A stretch of DNA of 32,669 bases from Flavobacteriales bacterium (GCA_011524915.1 WTJH01000161.1:1-32669); one strand, 5' to 3'; numbered from the stretch's first letter, positions 7,992-19,404 are shown. Numbers and translations are program-made. Notes: generated from the sequence alone by a model not told the origin.

Positions 7992-9512
7992 ATGAAAAAG
8001 AAAATAGCACTATTCCTATGCCTTGTTTTAAGTACAGCCACCTATTCCTATGGACAATCGCTCAATGATATAATCCGCTATAACAGCGAAAGTCCCCAAG
8101 GAGATGCGCGCTTTATGGCCATGGGAGGAGCCTTTGGAGCTTTGGGTGGAAACTTGTCTGGGATGAGCCAAAACCCTGCTGGAAGTTCGGTTTTTTTGTA
8201 TACAGAATTTGGAGTTACGGCCCAACTCACCAATCAAAACATCCAAACTTCCTATTTTTCGAATACTCAAGATTCAAGTACCGATCGCTTTCAAATACCT
8301 CAATTCGGTGGTGTATTTGTAATGGAAAATACTGCCTCTGATTGGAGTAAAGTCGCCTTTGGTTTTAATATTCAACGCGTTCAGGATTTTAATCAAACAT
8401 TTCGGGCCATTGGCACCAACCCCAACACCGGTCTAGATCAATATTTTTTAAGCTATGCGTCTGGCAATCGTTTGAGTGAGCTCGAACTCCGTAACGGAGA
8501 AAATATTGGAGAGGCCTATGCCGATATAGGAGAAGTATACGGTTTTGGAACACAACAAGCTTTTTTGGGTTATCAAGGGTATATGATCAATCCCGTATCC
8601 TATACAGATAACAATGAAAGCTATGTCTCCAATGCCCAATACAACAGCCTCAACCACGATTATCTAGTCAGCCGATCGGGTTTTCACCGGAAGTACACCT
8701 TTAACTTTAGTGCAGCCTATAAAAATCGTTTTCATCTGGGGCTAAACATCAACAGCCATCAGGTGGATTTTGAAGAGCGAAACGATTTGGAAGAAAGGGG
8801 CTACACTTCCGATTCTGGAGTCGAGTTTGCCAAATTCACCAACGATCTCAGTAGTCTAGGGAGAGGAATCTCTTTTGAATTGGGGGCCATCGCCTTGTAC
8901 AAGGATCTGAGGATTGGATGGAGCTATCAGAGTCCTACTTGGTTTACTTTTGTCGATGAAGAACAACAACGTTTGGAAGTAGACTACTATTTGAATAATG
9001 ATGATACTTTATACACCGAAATTGTTGAGCCCAGAGTTATCAACGGCTATCCCCAGTACAACTTACGACTTCCTTCTCGAATGACTCTTAGTTTGGCCTA
9101 TATCATCAAAGGGCGGGGGCTTATTTCTGCAGATTTTGGCACTCAAAATCCACAAAACACGCGCTACAACGATGAAAATTTTCCAAATTTAGGAAGCTTA
9201 AACGACCGCATCAAAAATGATTTTGTTCGGGGGAATTTTTTGCGCTTGGGAAGTGAAATCCGCCTCAACGAGCAAATAAGCTTAAGAGCGGGATATCGCA
9301 GCTCTAGTGCTATTCAAAGAAGTGTTCGCCAACAAAATCAGAGTTACAGTCTCGGGTTTGGATACGATATGGGAGACAGTGCTGTAAATGTTGCGCTTGT
9401 CAAACGCGAAAGACACACCCAACAGGGACTTTATTCAAGCGGACTAACGGATCCTATTCAACTACAAACAGCTCCGCTCCAAGTCTTAGCCTCCTATGTT
9501 TTCCGGCTCTAA
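7992..9512 (+). CDS. OmpP1/FadL/TodX-family outer-membrane transport protein
   Basis: Outer-membrane beta-barrel of the FadL family, channels for hydrophobic compounds such as long-chain fatty acids or aromatic hydrocarbons; the substrate here is unknown. With the start at ATG 7992 (506 residues) there is a clean signal peptide (MKKKIALFLCLVLSTATYSYG, cut before QS). The frame is open 10 codons upstream but those residues would spoil the signal. The mature N-terminus carries the family hallmark: GDARFMAMGGAFGALGG and the NPAG motif (MSQNPAGSSVF). The rest shows alternating polar/aromatic strands and the protein ends in an aromatic residue-containing strand (VFRL). It follows the aromatic-rich lipoprotein by 32 nt. 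Confidence 0.87.
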   Translation: MKKKIALFLCLVLSTATYSYGQSLNDIIRYNSESPQGDARFMAMGGAFGALGGNLSGMSQNPAGSSVFLYTEFGVTAQLTNQNIQTSYFSNTQDSSTDRFQIPQFGGVFVMENTASDWSKVAFGFNIQRVQDFNQTFRAIGTNPNTGLDQYFLSYASGNRLSELELRNGENIGEAYADIGEVYGFGTQQAFLGYQGYMINPVSYTDNNESYVSNAQYNSLNHDYLVSRSGFHRKYTFNFSAAYKNRFHLGLNINSHQVDFEERNDLEERGYTSDSGVEFAKFTNDLSSLGRGISFELGAIALYKDLRIGWSYQSPTWFTFVDEEQQRLEVDYYLNNDDTLYTEIVEPRVINGYPQYNLRLPSRMTLSLAYIIKGRGLISADFGTQNPQNTRYNDENFPNLGSLNDRIKNDFVRGNFLRLGSEIRLNEQISLRAGYRSSSAIQRSVRQQNQSYSLGFGYDMGDSAVNVALVKRERHTQQGLYSSGLTDPIQLQTAPLQVLASYVFRL

Positions 9513-9564
9513 TCTGAGGGATATTTAGCCTTTAGTGATCCTTAAACAAAACTTGGAAAAAGAT

Positions 9565-9572
9565 TATCTTTG
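9565..9572 (+). promoter_or_regulatory. -7 element of the folE operon promoter (TATCTTTG)
   Basis: TATCTTTG matches TAnnTTTG and lies 15 nt before ATG 9588. It covers the alternative upstream ATG at 9570, so that codon is likely not transcribed and 9588 is the true start. A TTG at 9553-9555 is too near (9-nt gap) to be a standard -33 box. Confidence 0.55.
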
Positions 9573-9587
9573 CACTTTCTTGAAGTT

Positions 9588-10271
9588 ATGAAATTAGAAA
9601 AAGTAAATCCTACTGAGGATTCGGATGGGCTGGACCACGATCATCACAGCAGTGCTGCAGACACGCCCCTTCGGGCAGATGCCTTTGAACTGAGCCCAGA
9701 TGAAAAAATTGAAGCCATCCAAACAAAAATGGCAGATATCCTGCATATCCTTGGGATGGACCTCACCGACGACAGCCTTAAAGGGACTCCCAAACGAGTT
9801 GCTAAAATGTTTGTTAACGATATTTTCGGTGGCCTACACCCCGATCGTAAGCCCAGTGCTTCTACCTTCGAAAACAAATACAAGTACGGGGAAATGCTGG
9901 TGGAAAAAAATATCACCCTCTACTCCACTTGCGAACATCACTTACTTCCCATTGTCGGGAAAGCCCATGTGGCATATATTTCTAATGGAACCGTTGTTGG
10001 GCTTTCCAAAATGAACCGTATAGTAGACTACTTTGCTAAACGACCTCAAGTACAAGAACGCCTAACGCTACAAATTGTCCATGAACTCCAAAAAGTATTA
10101 AATACCCCTGATGTCGCTTGTGTTATTGACGCCAAACATTTGTGTGTAAATTCTCGAGGGATTCGAGATGTGGCCAGTAGTACTGTTACAGCAGAATATG
10201 GAGGCGTTTTTAAGCAAGAAATTCACAAAAGAGCCTTTTTGGACTACCTAAAAATTGATACCGAATTTTAA
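9588..10271 (+). CDS. folE: GTP cyclohydrolase I (type FolE)
   Basis: Converts GTP to 7,8-dihydroneopterin triphosphate, first step of folate (and possibly biopterin or queuosine) synthesis; cytosolic homodecamer. From ATG 9588 the product has 227 residues. The zinc ligands are visible as Cys115 and His118 (STCEHHLLP) and Cys186 (KHLCVNSRG), with the same spacing as in the E. coli enzyme (110, 113, 181). Other family motifs are [32 protein letters not shown] and SRGIRD. The first ~35 residues are a His/Asp-rich extension ([10 protein letters not shown]) not needed for the fold. It leads a five-gene run: its TAA overlaps the cysS ATG by one base. Confidence 0.96.
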   Translation: MKLEKVNPTEDSDGLDHDHHSSAADTPLRADAFELSPDEKIEAIQTKMADILHILGMDLTDDSLKGTPKRVAKMFVNDIFGGLHPDRKPSASTFENKYKYGEMLVEKNITLYSTCEHHLLPIVGKAHVAYISNGTVVGLSKMNRIVDYFAKRPQVQERLTLQIVHELQKVLNTPDVACVIDAKHLCVNSRGIRDVASSTVTAEYGGVFKQEIHKRAFLDYLKIDTEF

Positions 10272-11752
10272 TGAAAGGTTCCCTTCACGTATATAACTCT
10301 CTGAGCGGCTCCAAAGAAGAGTTCCAAAGTCTGACAGCCGGACATGTAGGGATGTATGTCTGTGGCCCAACGGTCTATAGCAATGTGCACTTGGGCAATT
10401 GCCGAACCTTTATCTCTTTTGATCTCATTTATCGATACCTGAAGTTTTTGGGTTATAAAGTCCGTTATGTCCGAAACATAACTGATGCAGGCCACTTGGA
10501 AAACGACGAGGATGCTGGAGAGGATCGGATTGCAAAAAAGGCTCGTTTGGAAGAAATCGAACCTATGGAAGTTGTCCAACGGTATACAGTAGATTTTCAT
10601 CAGACCTTAGCCAAATTCAACACCTATCCCCCCAGTATAGAACCTACAGCGACGGGACATATCGTAGAACAAATCGAATTGGTCAAGGCCATCTTAGAAG
10701 AAGGATTGGCCTACGAAAAAAATGGTTCGGTCTATTTTGACGTCATCAAATTTAACGAGCGTGAACGCTATGGAAAGCTCAGCGGCCGAAAGATCGAAGA
10801 CCTGATCCACAATACGCGAACCTTAGACGGACAATCCGATAAAAGAAATCCGCAAGATTTTGCCTTGTGGAAAAAAGCTGAGCCGCAGCACATCATGCGA
10901 TGGCCCTCTCCTTGGGGCGATGGCTTTCCGGGCTGGCACCTGGAGTGTACGGCCATGAGCACTAAATATTTAGGAGAGCAGTTCGATATTCACGGTGGTG
11001 GAATGGATTTAAAGTTTCCCCATCACGAATGTGAAATCGCTCAGGCAGAAGCCGTCAACAAAAAAGCGCCTGTCCGTTATTGGCTCCATGCCAATATGCT
11101 GACGCTCAACGGCAAAAAAATGGCTAAGTCTACAGGAAACAATATACTTCCTGATGAACTTTTTAGTGGTAAAAACACCTTGTTTTCGAAAGCCTTTTCT
11201 CCGGCTGTGGTCCGCTTTTTCTTATTGCAGGCGCACTACAGAAGTATCGTAGATATTAGCGAAAACGCTTTAGAAGCCTCGGAAAAAGGCTACCATAGAC
11301 TTATGGATGCCCTCCGTTTATTGGAGGATTTAGCTCCGAGTACCCCAGCCGAAAATTTTGATCAAGACGCATGGCTGGATTGTTGCTATACTGCCATGAA
11401 TGACGACTTTAACAGTCCCATTTTAATTGCACAGCTATTCGAAGCTGCAAAACAGATTCAGGCTGCCCATGCAGGACAACAGACGTTGAGCAAAGAGCAG
11501 ATCAATACGCTTTCCGAAGGGATGCGTGGGTTTATCTTTGATGTCTTAGGACTTTTTGTTGAAGAGCAAGCTTCAGCAGCCCATGAAACTCCAGCCCTCG
11601 ATACCGCCATGCAGGTACTGATCGATTTAAGAAATGAGGCTCGACAGCAAAAAAACTTTGCATTAGCCGATAAAATTAGGGATCAATTGGCCGCAGGTGG
11701 GATTCAAATTCAGGATGGAAAAGAGGGTACAAGCTATCTGCTGAACACCTAA
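10271..11752 (+). CDS. cysS: Cysteinyl-tRNA synthetase
   Basis: Charges tRNA-Cys. The 493-residue class I enzyme has the zinc ligand Cys31 in MYVCGPTVY, a HIGH-type motif HLGN (residues 40-43), the second zinc segment ([18 protein letters not shown]) and the KMSKS-type loop KMAKS (283-287). A C-terminal anticodon-binding part contains the standard [20 protein letters not shown] helix. Slightly longer than E. coli CysRS (461). The start ATG shares its A with the folE stop (TAATG), which implies translational coupling. yidD follows after 12 nt. Confidence 0.97.
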   Translation: MKGSLHVYNSLSGSKEEFQSLTAGHVGMYVCGPTVYSNVHLGNCRTFISFDLIYRYLKFLGYKVRYVRNITDAGHLENDEDAGEDRIAKKARLEEIEPMEVVQRYTVDFHQTLAKFNTYPPSIEPTATGHIVEQIELVKAILEEGLAYEKNGSVYFDVIKFNERERYGKLSGRKIEDLIHNTRTLDGQSDKRNPQDFALWKKAEPQHIMRWPSPWGDGFPGWHLECTAMSTKYLGEQFDIHGGGMDLKFPHHECEIAQAEAVNKKAPVRYWLHANMLTLNGKKMAKSTGNNILPDELFSGKNTLFSKAFSPAVVRFFLLQAHYRSIVDISENALEASEKGYHRLMDALRLLEDLAPSTPAENFDQDAWLDCCYTAMNDDFNSPILIAQLFEAAKQIQAAHAGQQTLSKEQINTLSEGMRGFIFDVLGLFVEEQASAAHETPALDTAMQVLIDLRNEARQQKNFALADKIRDQLAAGGIQIQDGKEGTSYLLNT

Positions 11753-11764
11753 AATATAAATCCA

Positions 11765-11977
11765 GTGCTTCGTTCTCTACTCATATTTTTGATCCGAGTA
11801 TATCAAACGATCATCTCCCCCTTGACTCCTCCAAGTTGCAGATTTCAACCGACTTGTTCGAGTTATAGTATCGAAGCCCTACAAACCCATGGCCTTCGAA
11901 AAGGCTTACTCTTAAGTATCAAACGGATTTCCAAATGCCATCCCTGGGGAAGTTCTGGTCACGATCCTGTTCCATAG
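11765..11977 (+). CDS. yidD: Membrane protein insertion efficiency factor YidD
   Basis: YidD is a small inner-membrane-associated protein that helps YidC/Sec insert membrane proteins. The 70-residue product has an amphipathic N-terminal helix ([16 protein letters not shown]), the family core [15 protein letters not shown] (Cys25, Cys31), a basic segment ([10 protein letters not shown]) and the typical ending DPVP. The start is GTG (11765), the first codon of the family alignment, 12 nt after the cysS stop. The yidC and rnpA neighbours found in many bacteria are absent here. Confidence 0.95.
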   Translation: MLRSLLIFLIRVYQTIISPLTPPSCRFQPTCSSYSIEALQTHGLRKGLLLSIKRISKCHPWGSSGHDPVP

Positions 11978-12014
11978 TTCGATTTAATGCGTAATTTTAA
12001 ACCAAACATTGTTT

Positions 12015-12842
12015 ATGTATTTTCTTAAAGTCAATTGGGCTCCCAGTAAAACCCTCTTCGAAATTGGTGGATTTGGGCTTCATGTTTACAGTTTAATGTT
12101 TGTCATTGCCTTTGCTTTGGGCTACCGGATGATGCAAAAGATGTTTAAACAAGAAGGCGTAGACGAAAAATATTTGGACCCTTATTTAGCCTATATGGTA
12201 CTCTCCACACTGATCGGTGCTCGCCTAGGAGATGTCTTTTTTTATTCTTGGGATTATTACCAAAATCACTTATTGGAAATTTTCTTACCCATCCGTGAGC
12301 AAACCGGAGGTGGTTGGGAATTTGTTGGTTTTCGAGGATTGGCCAGCCACGGAGCAGTTATAGGAATCCTAACGGGGATGTATTTATTTCAACGGAAATA
12401 CACATTTAAGCCGCTTTTATGGATTTTAGATCGCTTAGCGGTAGTTGTTGCCCTAGCAGGATTTTTTATTCGGGTAGGGAACTTTTTTAATTCCGAGATC
12501 GTCGGTAAATATACCGGGACTAATTTTGGCGTAATTTTTCAAAACCGAGGCGAAGTATTGCCCCGCCATCCAGCTCAATTATACGAAGCCATTGGATACT
12601 TAATCCTATTTTTCATCTTGAGAAATCTGTATAGGAGCGATAAAAAAGATAAACCTGGATATTTATTGGGCTTATTTTTTGCCGGAATTTTCGGTATTCG
12701 TTTTATCGTAGAGTTTGTAAAAGCCTCACAAGGAGGCTTTGAAAAATATCTTCCGGTACTTAGTACGGGTCAGTGGCTCAGTATTCCATTGGTCTGTTTG
12801 GGACTTTATTTAGCTTTTAGACCCCTCCCCTCCAAAGCATGA
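12015..12842 (+). CDS. lgt: Prolipoprotein diacylglyceryl transferase
   Basis: Lgt transfers diacylglycerol from phosphatidylglycerol to the lipobox cysteine of prolipoproteins; inner membrane, seven spans. The 275-residue product shows the periplasmic Lgt motifs: RGLASHGAVIG (catalytic-region His), RVGNFFNSEIVG (Arg-Gly-Asn-Phe-x-Asn signature), LPRHPAQLYEA and the C-terminal GIRFIVEFVK. I chose ATG 12015; a TTG two codons earlier is in frame but less likely. It lies 37 nt after yidD and its TGA overlaps the next ATG (ATGA). It matures lipoproteins such as the two predicted in this window. Confidence 0.96.
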   Translation: MYFLKVNWAPSKTLFEIGGFGLHVYSLMFVIAFALGYRMMQKMFKQEGVDEKYLDPYLAYMVLSTLIGARLGDVFFYSWDYYQNHLLEIFLPIREQTGGGWEFVGFRGLASHGAVIGILTGMYLFQRKYTFKPLLWILDRLAVVVALAGFFIRVGNFFNSEIVGKYTGTNFGVIFQNRGEVLPRHPAQLYEAIGYLILFFILRNLYRSDKKDKPGYLLGLFFAGIFGIRFIVEFVKASQGGFEKYLPVLSTGQWLSIPLVCLGLYLAFRPLPSKA

Positions 12843-13360
12843 ATATCGAACAACTGAAGTTTCCCATAGGTGAATTTATACCACCCCAAGAGGTGGACCT
12901 TAAGCTGATCCAAAAATCTTTAACAACACTTGAGGTATTCCCGCAACAATTGGAGCAACTCGTTCAAAATTTTAACCCGCGACATTGGAATACTCCCTAC
13001 CGAGAAGGGGGCTGGACTGCTGCTCAAGTGGTTCATCATTTAGCCGACAGCCATATGAACAGTTATATCCGCTTTAAGTTAGCTGCTTTGGAAGACTCCC
13101 CCACTATCAAAGCCTATGAAGAAAAAGACTGGGCCAAGCAAGTAGATGCTACAGACATAGATGTCAGCAATAGTATAGCCATCCTCAAAGGAGTTCACCC
13201 GCGTCTGGTTCGCTTTTTACAACATTTGGATGACGCAGCTTATCGGAGGTCCTATTTCCATCCGGAAATGAACGCCTATGTCCCGATCTATCAAGCCATC
13301 CCCATGTATGCTTGGCATAGCAAACACCACTTGGGACATTTGCAATTGATTGTAAAATAA
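12839..13360 (+). CDS. DinB-fold YfiT/BstA-like putative thiol transferase or metal hydrolase
   Basis: A 173-residue DinB-superfamily protein closest, by motif memory, to Bacillus YfiT/BstA (nickel/zinc-binding, bacillithiol S-transferase). The three-histidine metal site is visible as His67 (AAQVVHHLADSHM) and His160/His164 (YAWHSKHHLGHL). The N-terminal FPIGEF and the GGWTAAQVVHHLADSH block are typical. It overlaps lgt by 4 nt (ATGA), so it is translationally coupled, and is the last gene of the run before a strong terminator. Whether this organism makes bacillithiol cannot be seen here, so substrate is open. Confidence 0.83.
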   Translation: MNIEQLKFPIGEFIPPQEVDLKLIQKSLTTLEVFPQQLEQLVQNFNPRHWNTPYREGGWTAAQVVHHLADSHMNSYIRFKLAALEDSPTIKAYEEKDWAKQVDATDIDVSNSIAILKGVHPRLVRFLQHLDDAAYRRSYFHPEMNAYVPIYQAIPMYAWHSKHHLGHLQLIVK

Positions 13361-13366
13361 TCGCAT

Positions 13367-13395
13367 AAAAAAAGCCGCTTTTCAGCGGCTTTTTT
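13367..13395. terminator. Bidirectional intrinsic terminator between the folE operon and secDF
   Basis: AAAAAAAGCCGCT (13367-13379), TTTC loop, AGCGGCTTTTTT (13384-13395): a GC-rich six-pair stem flanked by A and T runs. It closes the plus-strand folE-to-yfiT run and the minus-strand secDF, whose stops face it. Confidence 0.92.
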
Positions 13396-13415
13396 ATTTC
13401 AGGTATCGCCCGAAG

Positions 13416-16364
13416 TTAATTTTGGTCGTCTTGCTTCTTTTGGGTGTCATACATGACAGGTGTTGCGATAAATACGGAAGAATACGTACCTACCAAAACT
13501 CCGACAATCAACGCAAACATAAATCCGCGGATGGACTCCCCTCCGAAAATAAAGATCGCTAACAATACGAGTAAAGTGGTTAAGGAAGTATTTAAAGTAC
13601 GACTTAAAGTACTGCTTAAGGCTTTGTTTACTGTAATGTCGAACGCCCATTTTTGGTGATCGTTTGCATATTCACGAATACGGTCGAATACAACTACAGT
13701 ATCGTTAAGAGAATATCCAATAACCGTTAGGATAGCCGCAATAAAGGCTTGGTTGATTTCCATATTGAAAGGCATCACTTGATAAGTAATGGAGAAGATC
13801 CCCAATACAATCAATACGTCGTGGAAAACGGCTGCTACCGCTCCAAGAGAGAATTGCCATTTACGGAAACGTACTAAGATGTATAAAAACACTACTATTA
13901 GAGAACCGATAACGGCTAAGAATGAATTGTTTTTAATATCATCTGCAATGGTTGGCCCTACCTTGATAGAAGACATAATCCCTACGGTCTTGTCTTCGGC
14001 ACCGTTTACAAAACTATCGTATGTAACTCCATCCGGTAAATAGGATTGAAGGCCTTTGAAGAGCATTTCTTGGATCTCCTGATCTACTGCAGTCCCTTCT
14101 TCGTTGACTTTGTATTTAGTCGTAATTTTTAATTGGTTGTCCGCTCCAAAGGTCTTTACCTCTGCACTTCCAAAAGCATCGCTTAAGGTTGTTTCTACTT
14201 CAGAAGGATTCATACTTTGTTCGAAACGAACCGTATAGGAACGTCCTCCCACAAAATCAACTCCTTGATTGAGACCGATAGTCGCTAGGGATCCTAAACT
14301 GATCGCGATCAAAGCCCCAGAAATGATGTAAGCAACTTTGCGCTTTGCTAAAAAAGCAATATCAATAGAGCTAAACCAATTTTTGGTTGCGGCAGATGCA
14401 AAACCTACGGTCTTTCCTTTCTGCGCACGCGAGTCAATCATCAAACGCGTGATAAAGATTGCCGTAAACAAAGAGGTTGCGATACCAATCAAAAGGGTCG
14501 TAGCAAAACCTTTGATGGGTCCCGTTCCGAAAGTAAAGAGGATTAAGGCGGTTAGTCCCGTTGTGATATTGGCATCTAAGATGGAAGAAAGGGCATTGCT
14601 AAATCCATCTGCAATAGCTTTTATCTGGCCTTTTCCTTTATTTAATTCTTCACGTATACGTTCGAAGATCAGTACGTTGGCATCTACAGAAATACCGATG
14701 GTCAAAACGATACCGGCGATTCCAGGAAGGGTTAACACCGCTCCGAGCCCTGCCAAAATCCCAAAAATGAGTAGGATGTTTAACAACAAAGCTACATTGG
14801 CAAATAGTCCCCCTGTGCTGTAGTAGAACACCATCCATAACAAGACGATGATCAAGGCAATCGCAAAGGAATAAATTCCGCTTTCGATGGCCTCTTTTCC
14901 TAAAGATGGTCCCACAATTTCGGATTGGATGATATCTGCAGAGGCAGGTAGTTTTCCTGCGCGTAGGACATTTGCTAAGTCAATCGCTTCGTTTAGCTGG
15001 AAGCTTCCAGAAATTTCGGATCGACCTCCAGTGATGGCCCCTTTGGAAACTCCGGGAGCCGAATACACTACATTATCCAATACAATGGCAATGTTGCTGC
15101 CTTCTTTAAAGGCTTTTCCGGTCATATTTTCCCAGGTGCGAGCTCCTGTGGCATTCATTTGCATCGAAACGGCCGGATTACCAAGCTGATCGTAGGTTTG
15201 TAAGGCATCCACTACCACTCCACCGGAGAGCGGAGGTTGTCCGTCACGGTTGGATCGCAAGGCATATAATTCGAGAGTTTCGGCACCCGTTGCAGGTTTT
15301 CCCCATGCAAATTTTACATAGCGGTATTCTTGAGGAAGTAAACGTCGAACGTCTGGTGAGTCTAAATACGACTGAATCAGGTCTTGGTCCTTAATCGCAA
15401 ATTGTGCGATTATAGGTCCGCCTTGATAGCCATAGCCTAAAATTTTATCTAAAATAGGGTTGGCTTCTTGTGCCAAGCTATCGGGGGTTTCGACATCAGC
15501 CAAAAGATCATCAATAGCGCTTGCAGCAGAATCGTCTTCTTCTGTTGTTTCTTCAGAAGCTTCTTGATCCTTGATCAATTCATTGGCTTGGGCTAAGAAA
15601 GGAAGGAAGGCTTCCCCTTTAAAGGTTTCCCAAAACTCCAATTGTGCCGTACTCTGAAGAAGGTTCTTTACCCGATCTACATCTTTAGCTCCGGGCAACT
15701 CAACCAAAATCCGACCGGAAGTTCCCAAACGTTGAATATTAGGTTGAGTAACTCCAAATTTATCGATACGCTTGCGCAATACTTCAAAAGCAGAAATGAT
15801 CGACTCATCAATTTTTCGACGGACAATCACCTGTACGGCCTCATTACTCATTTCGTAATTGATCTCATCGCTTAAGGTACGGTTGGCGAAGATATCTGGA
15901 GCAGCGAGCTTAGCCCCTCCTGCAGTAGCATCGAATGCTTTAAAGAAAGATTCTACATAAGGTTCGTCTGCACTTTGCTGAAGGATATCAGCATCATCGA
16001 GCGCCTTATTAAAATTTGGATTTTTTGAATTTTCTGCCAATCCTTTTAAGATATCCCGAACGGAAATTTGAAGGATCACATTGATTCCTCCTTTAAGGTC
16101 CAAACCTTTATTGAGTTCTTTCCCTTTGGCATCGTTATAAGAAGTGAAACCATACAAAGGAATGTTTCCAATAGAATCTAGATAATCTGCTTCGGCTTTG
16201 GCGCGAAGTTCAACCACATTGGGAAGATCAGCAGACACTTGCATTTGAGCAAATTGACGTGCTTCGTCTTCTTGACTATTGGCAATAAAAGTGTAGGACA
16301 GTTGGTATAAACTAACCAAACCGAACAGGATGGCAAAGATCCGTACTAATGAGCTGTTCTGCAT
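13416..16364 (-). CDS. secDF: Fused SecD-SecF protein translocase subunit
   Basis: SecDF uses the proton gradient to pull proteins through SecYEG from the periplasmic side. The 982-residue product is a SecD-SecF fusion. SecD half: TM1 at the N-terminus, DLKGGINVILQI, P1 domain, and TM segments including GISVDANVLIFERIREEL (proton-path Asp). SecF half starts near residue ~670 with its own TM (VAYIISGALIAISLGSLA), periplasmic P4 and GYSLNDTVVVFDRIRE. An acidic low-complexity insert (about residues 265-297) interrupts the P1 region. Twelve membrane spans are expected. It has its own promoter (16396-16426) behind mdh and ends at the hairpin at 13367-13395. Confidence 0.97.
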   Translation of the reverse strand: MQNSSLVRIFAILFGLVSLYQLSYTFIANSQEDEARQFAQMQVSADLPNVVELRAKAEADYLDSIGNIPLYGFTSYNDAKGKELNKGLDLKGGINVILQISVRDILKGLAENSKNPNFNKALDDADILQQSADEPYVESFFKAFDATAGGAKLAAPDIFANRTLSDEINYEMSNEAVQVIVRRKIDESIISAFEVLRKRIDKFGVTQPNIQRLGTSGRILVELPGAKDVDRVKNLLQSTAQLEFWETFKGEAFLPFLAQANELIKDQEASEETTEEDDSAASAIDDLLADVETPDSLAQEANPILDKILGYGYQGGPIIAQFAIKDQDLIQSYLDSPDVRRLLPQEYRYVKFAWGKPATGAETLELYALRSNRDGQPPLSGGVVVDALQTYDQLGNPAVSMQMNATGARTWENMTGKAFKEGSNIAIVLDNVVYSAPGVSKGAITGGRSEISGSFQLNEAIDLANVLRAGKLPASADIIQSEIVGPSLGKEAIESGIYSFAIALIIVLLWMVFYYSTGGLFANVALLLNILLIFGILAGLGAVLTLPGIAGIVLTIGISVDANVLIFERIREELNKGKGQIKAIADGFSNALSSILDANITTGLTALILFTFGTGPIKGFATTLLIGIATSLFTAIFITRLMIDSRAQKGKTVGFASAATKNWFSSIDIAFLAKRKVAYIISGALIAISLGSLATIGLNQGVDFVGGRSYTVRFEQSMNPSEVETTLSDAFGSAEVKTFGADNQLKITTKYKVNEEGTAVDQEIQEMLFKGLQSYLPDGVTYDSFVNGAEDKTVGIMSSIKVGPTIADDIKNNSFLAVIGSLIVVFLYILVRFRKWQFSLGAVAAVFHDVLIVLGIFSITYQVMPFNMEINQAFIAAILTVIGYSLNDTVVVFDRIREYANDHQKWAFDITVNKALSSTLSRTLNTSLTTLLVLLAIFIFGGESIRGFMFALIVGVLVGTYSSVFIATPVMYDTQKKQDDQN

Positions 16365-16395
16365 TATTAGGTGTTTTTAGTGCTTTTCAAGCGTG

Positions 16396-16426
16396 CAAAT
16401 ATAAAATTAAACCCCCGATATCACAA
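16396..16426 (-). promoter_or_regulatory. secDF promoter, overlapping the mdh terminator
   Basis: Minus strand: TTG (16424-16426), 20 nt, TATATTTG (16396-16403), a full match to the Bacteroidota consensus. The leader to ATG 16364 is about 25 nt. The -33 TTG lies at the loop edge of the hairpin that ends mdh. Confidence 0.75.
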
Positions 16427-16435
16427 TACCGGGGG
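16412..16435 (-). terminator. Intrinsic terminator of mdh
   Basis: CCCCCG (16412-16417) pairs with CGGGGG (16430-16435), extended by three A-T pairs, with a four-base loop at 16422-16425. The one imperfect position is a G-U pair in the minus-strand RNA but an A-C mismatch in the plus-strand RNA, so it folds better for mdh. The following minus-strand tract (TTTAATTTTAT) is U-rich but interrupted. Confidence 0.7.
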
Positions 16436-16454
16436 TTTTTAGAAAAGAATTCTT

Positions 16455-17387
16455 CTATAGGTGATCGGAAAGAGCAGCATTCATCGTACGAACCGCTTCT
16501 GCACTTTTAGCAAATTTAGCTTGTTCTTCTTCGTTCAGCTGAATATCTACAATTTGTTCTACTCCATTTTTTCCAATGATACATGGAACCCCAATACAGA
16601 TATCCTCCTGTCCGTATTCTCCTTCAAGATATACAGAACAAGGGATCATTCGCTTTTGATCGTTGAGGATACTATCCACCAAATAAGCCACGGAAGCACC
16701 CGGTGCATACCAAGCAGAAGTTCCGAGGAGTTTGGTAAGTGTAGCCCCTCCTACCATGGTATCTGCAGCTACTTTTTCTAAAGCTTCGTCCGTCAAAAAT
16801 TGAGAAACTGGACTTCCGTTATAGCTGGCTAAACGCGTTAAAGGAATCATAGTAGTATCGCCATGCCCTCCAATAACCATTCCTTGGATATCGTTGGCAG
16901 GCTTGTCTAAAGCATAAGACAAATAGGTTTTGAATCGGGAACTGTCCAGAGCTCCTCCCATTCCAATAATTTTATTTTTAGGAAGACCTGTGGCCTTAAG
17001 GGCTAAATAGGTCATGGTATCCATAGGATTCGAAACCACCACTACGGTAGCATTGGGAGAATGTTTTAAAAGATTTTCAGAAACCTGCTGTACAATCCCC
17101 GCATTGATACCGATCAGTTCTTCGCGAGTCATCCCAGGTTTTCTAGGAATCCCGGAAGTAATGACCACCACATCGCTATCCGCAGTTTGGGCGTAATCTC
17201 CTGTTACTCCAGTAATTTGTGTATTAAAGCCTAAAGTAGTTGCAGTTTGATAGAGGTCTAAGGCTTTCCCTTCGGCAAGACCTTCTTTAATATCCAGCAA
17301 AACAACTTTACTGGCGATTCTCTTTTGAGCGATATACTCAGCGCACGATGCACCAACATTTCCCGCTCCAACAATAGTTACTTTCAT
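16455..17387 (-). CDS. mdh: Malate dehydrogenase (LDH-like, NAD-dependent)
   Basis: Oxidises malate to oxaloacetate with NAD+ in the TCA cycle. The 310-residue product is the LDH-like MDH class. It has the Rossmann motif GAGNVG (7-12), Asp32 at the end of strand 2 (NAD preference), the substrate-binding arginines Arg82 and Arg88 in the mobile loop IPRKPGMTR, Asp148/Arg151 (GGALDSSRF), and the catalytic His175 (GGHGD). Arg82 marks malate instead of lactate. The start lies 39 nt after the gyrB stop on the same strand with only AT-rich spacer between, so co-transcription with gyrB is likely; a hairpin ends it. Confidence 0.97.
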   Translation of the reverse strand: MKVTIVGAGNVGASCAEYIAQKRIASKVVLLDIKEGLAEGKALDLYQTATTLGFNTQITGVTGDYAQTADSDVVVITSGIPRKPGMTREELIGINAGIVQQVSENLLKHSPNATVVVVSNPMDTMTYLALKATGLPKNKIIGMGGALDSSRFKTYLSYALDKPANDIQGMVIGGHGDTTMIPLTRLASYNGSPVSQFLTDEALEKVAADTMVGGATLTKLLGTSAWYAPGASVAYLVDSILNDQKRMIPCSVYLEGEYGQEDICIGVPCIIGKNGVEQIVDIQLNEEEQAKFAKSAEAVRTMNAALSDHL

Positions 17388-17426
17388 TTATGTTTAAATT
17401 AATTTAATTCTTGATTTTGGGTGGAC

Positions 17427-19394
<1,968 letters not shown>

Positions 19395-19404
19395 GGTATT
19401 CTGA

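Noticed and set aside
9570-9587. Upstream ATG (9570) as the folE start
   Set aside because: It lies inside the TATCTTTG -7 element, so it should not be in the mRNA; ATG 9588 fits better.
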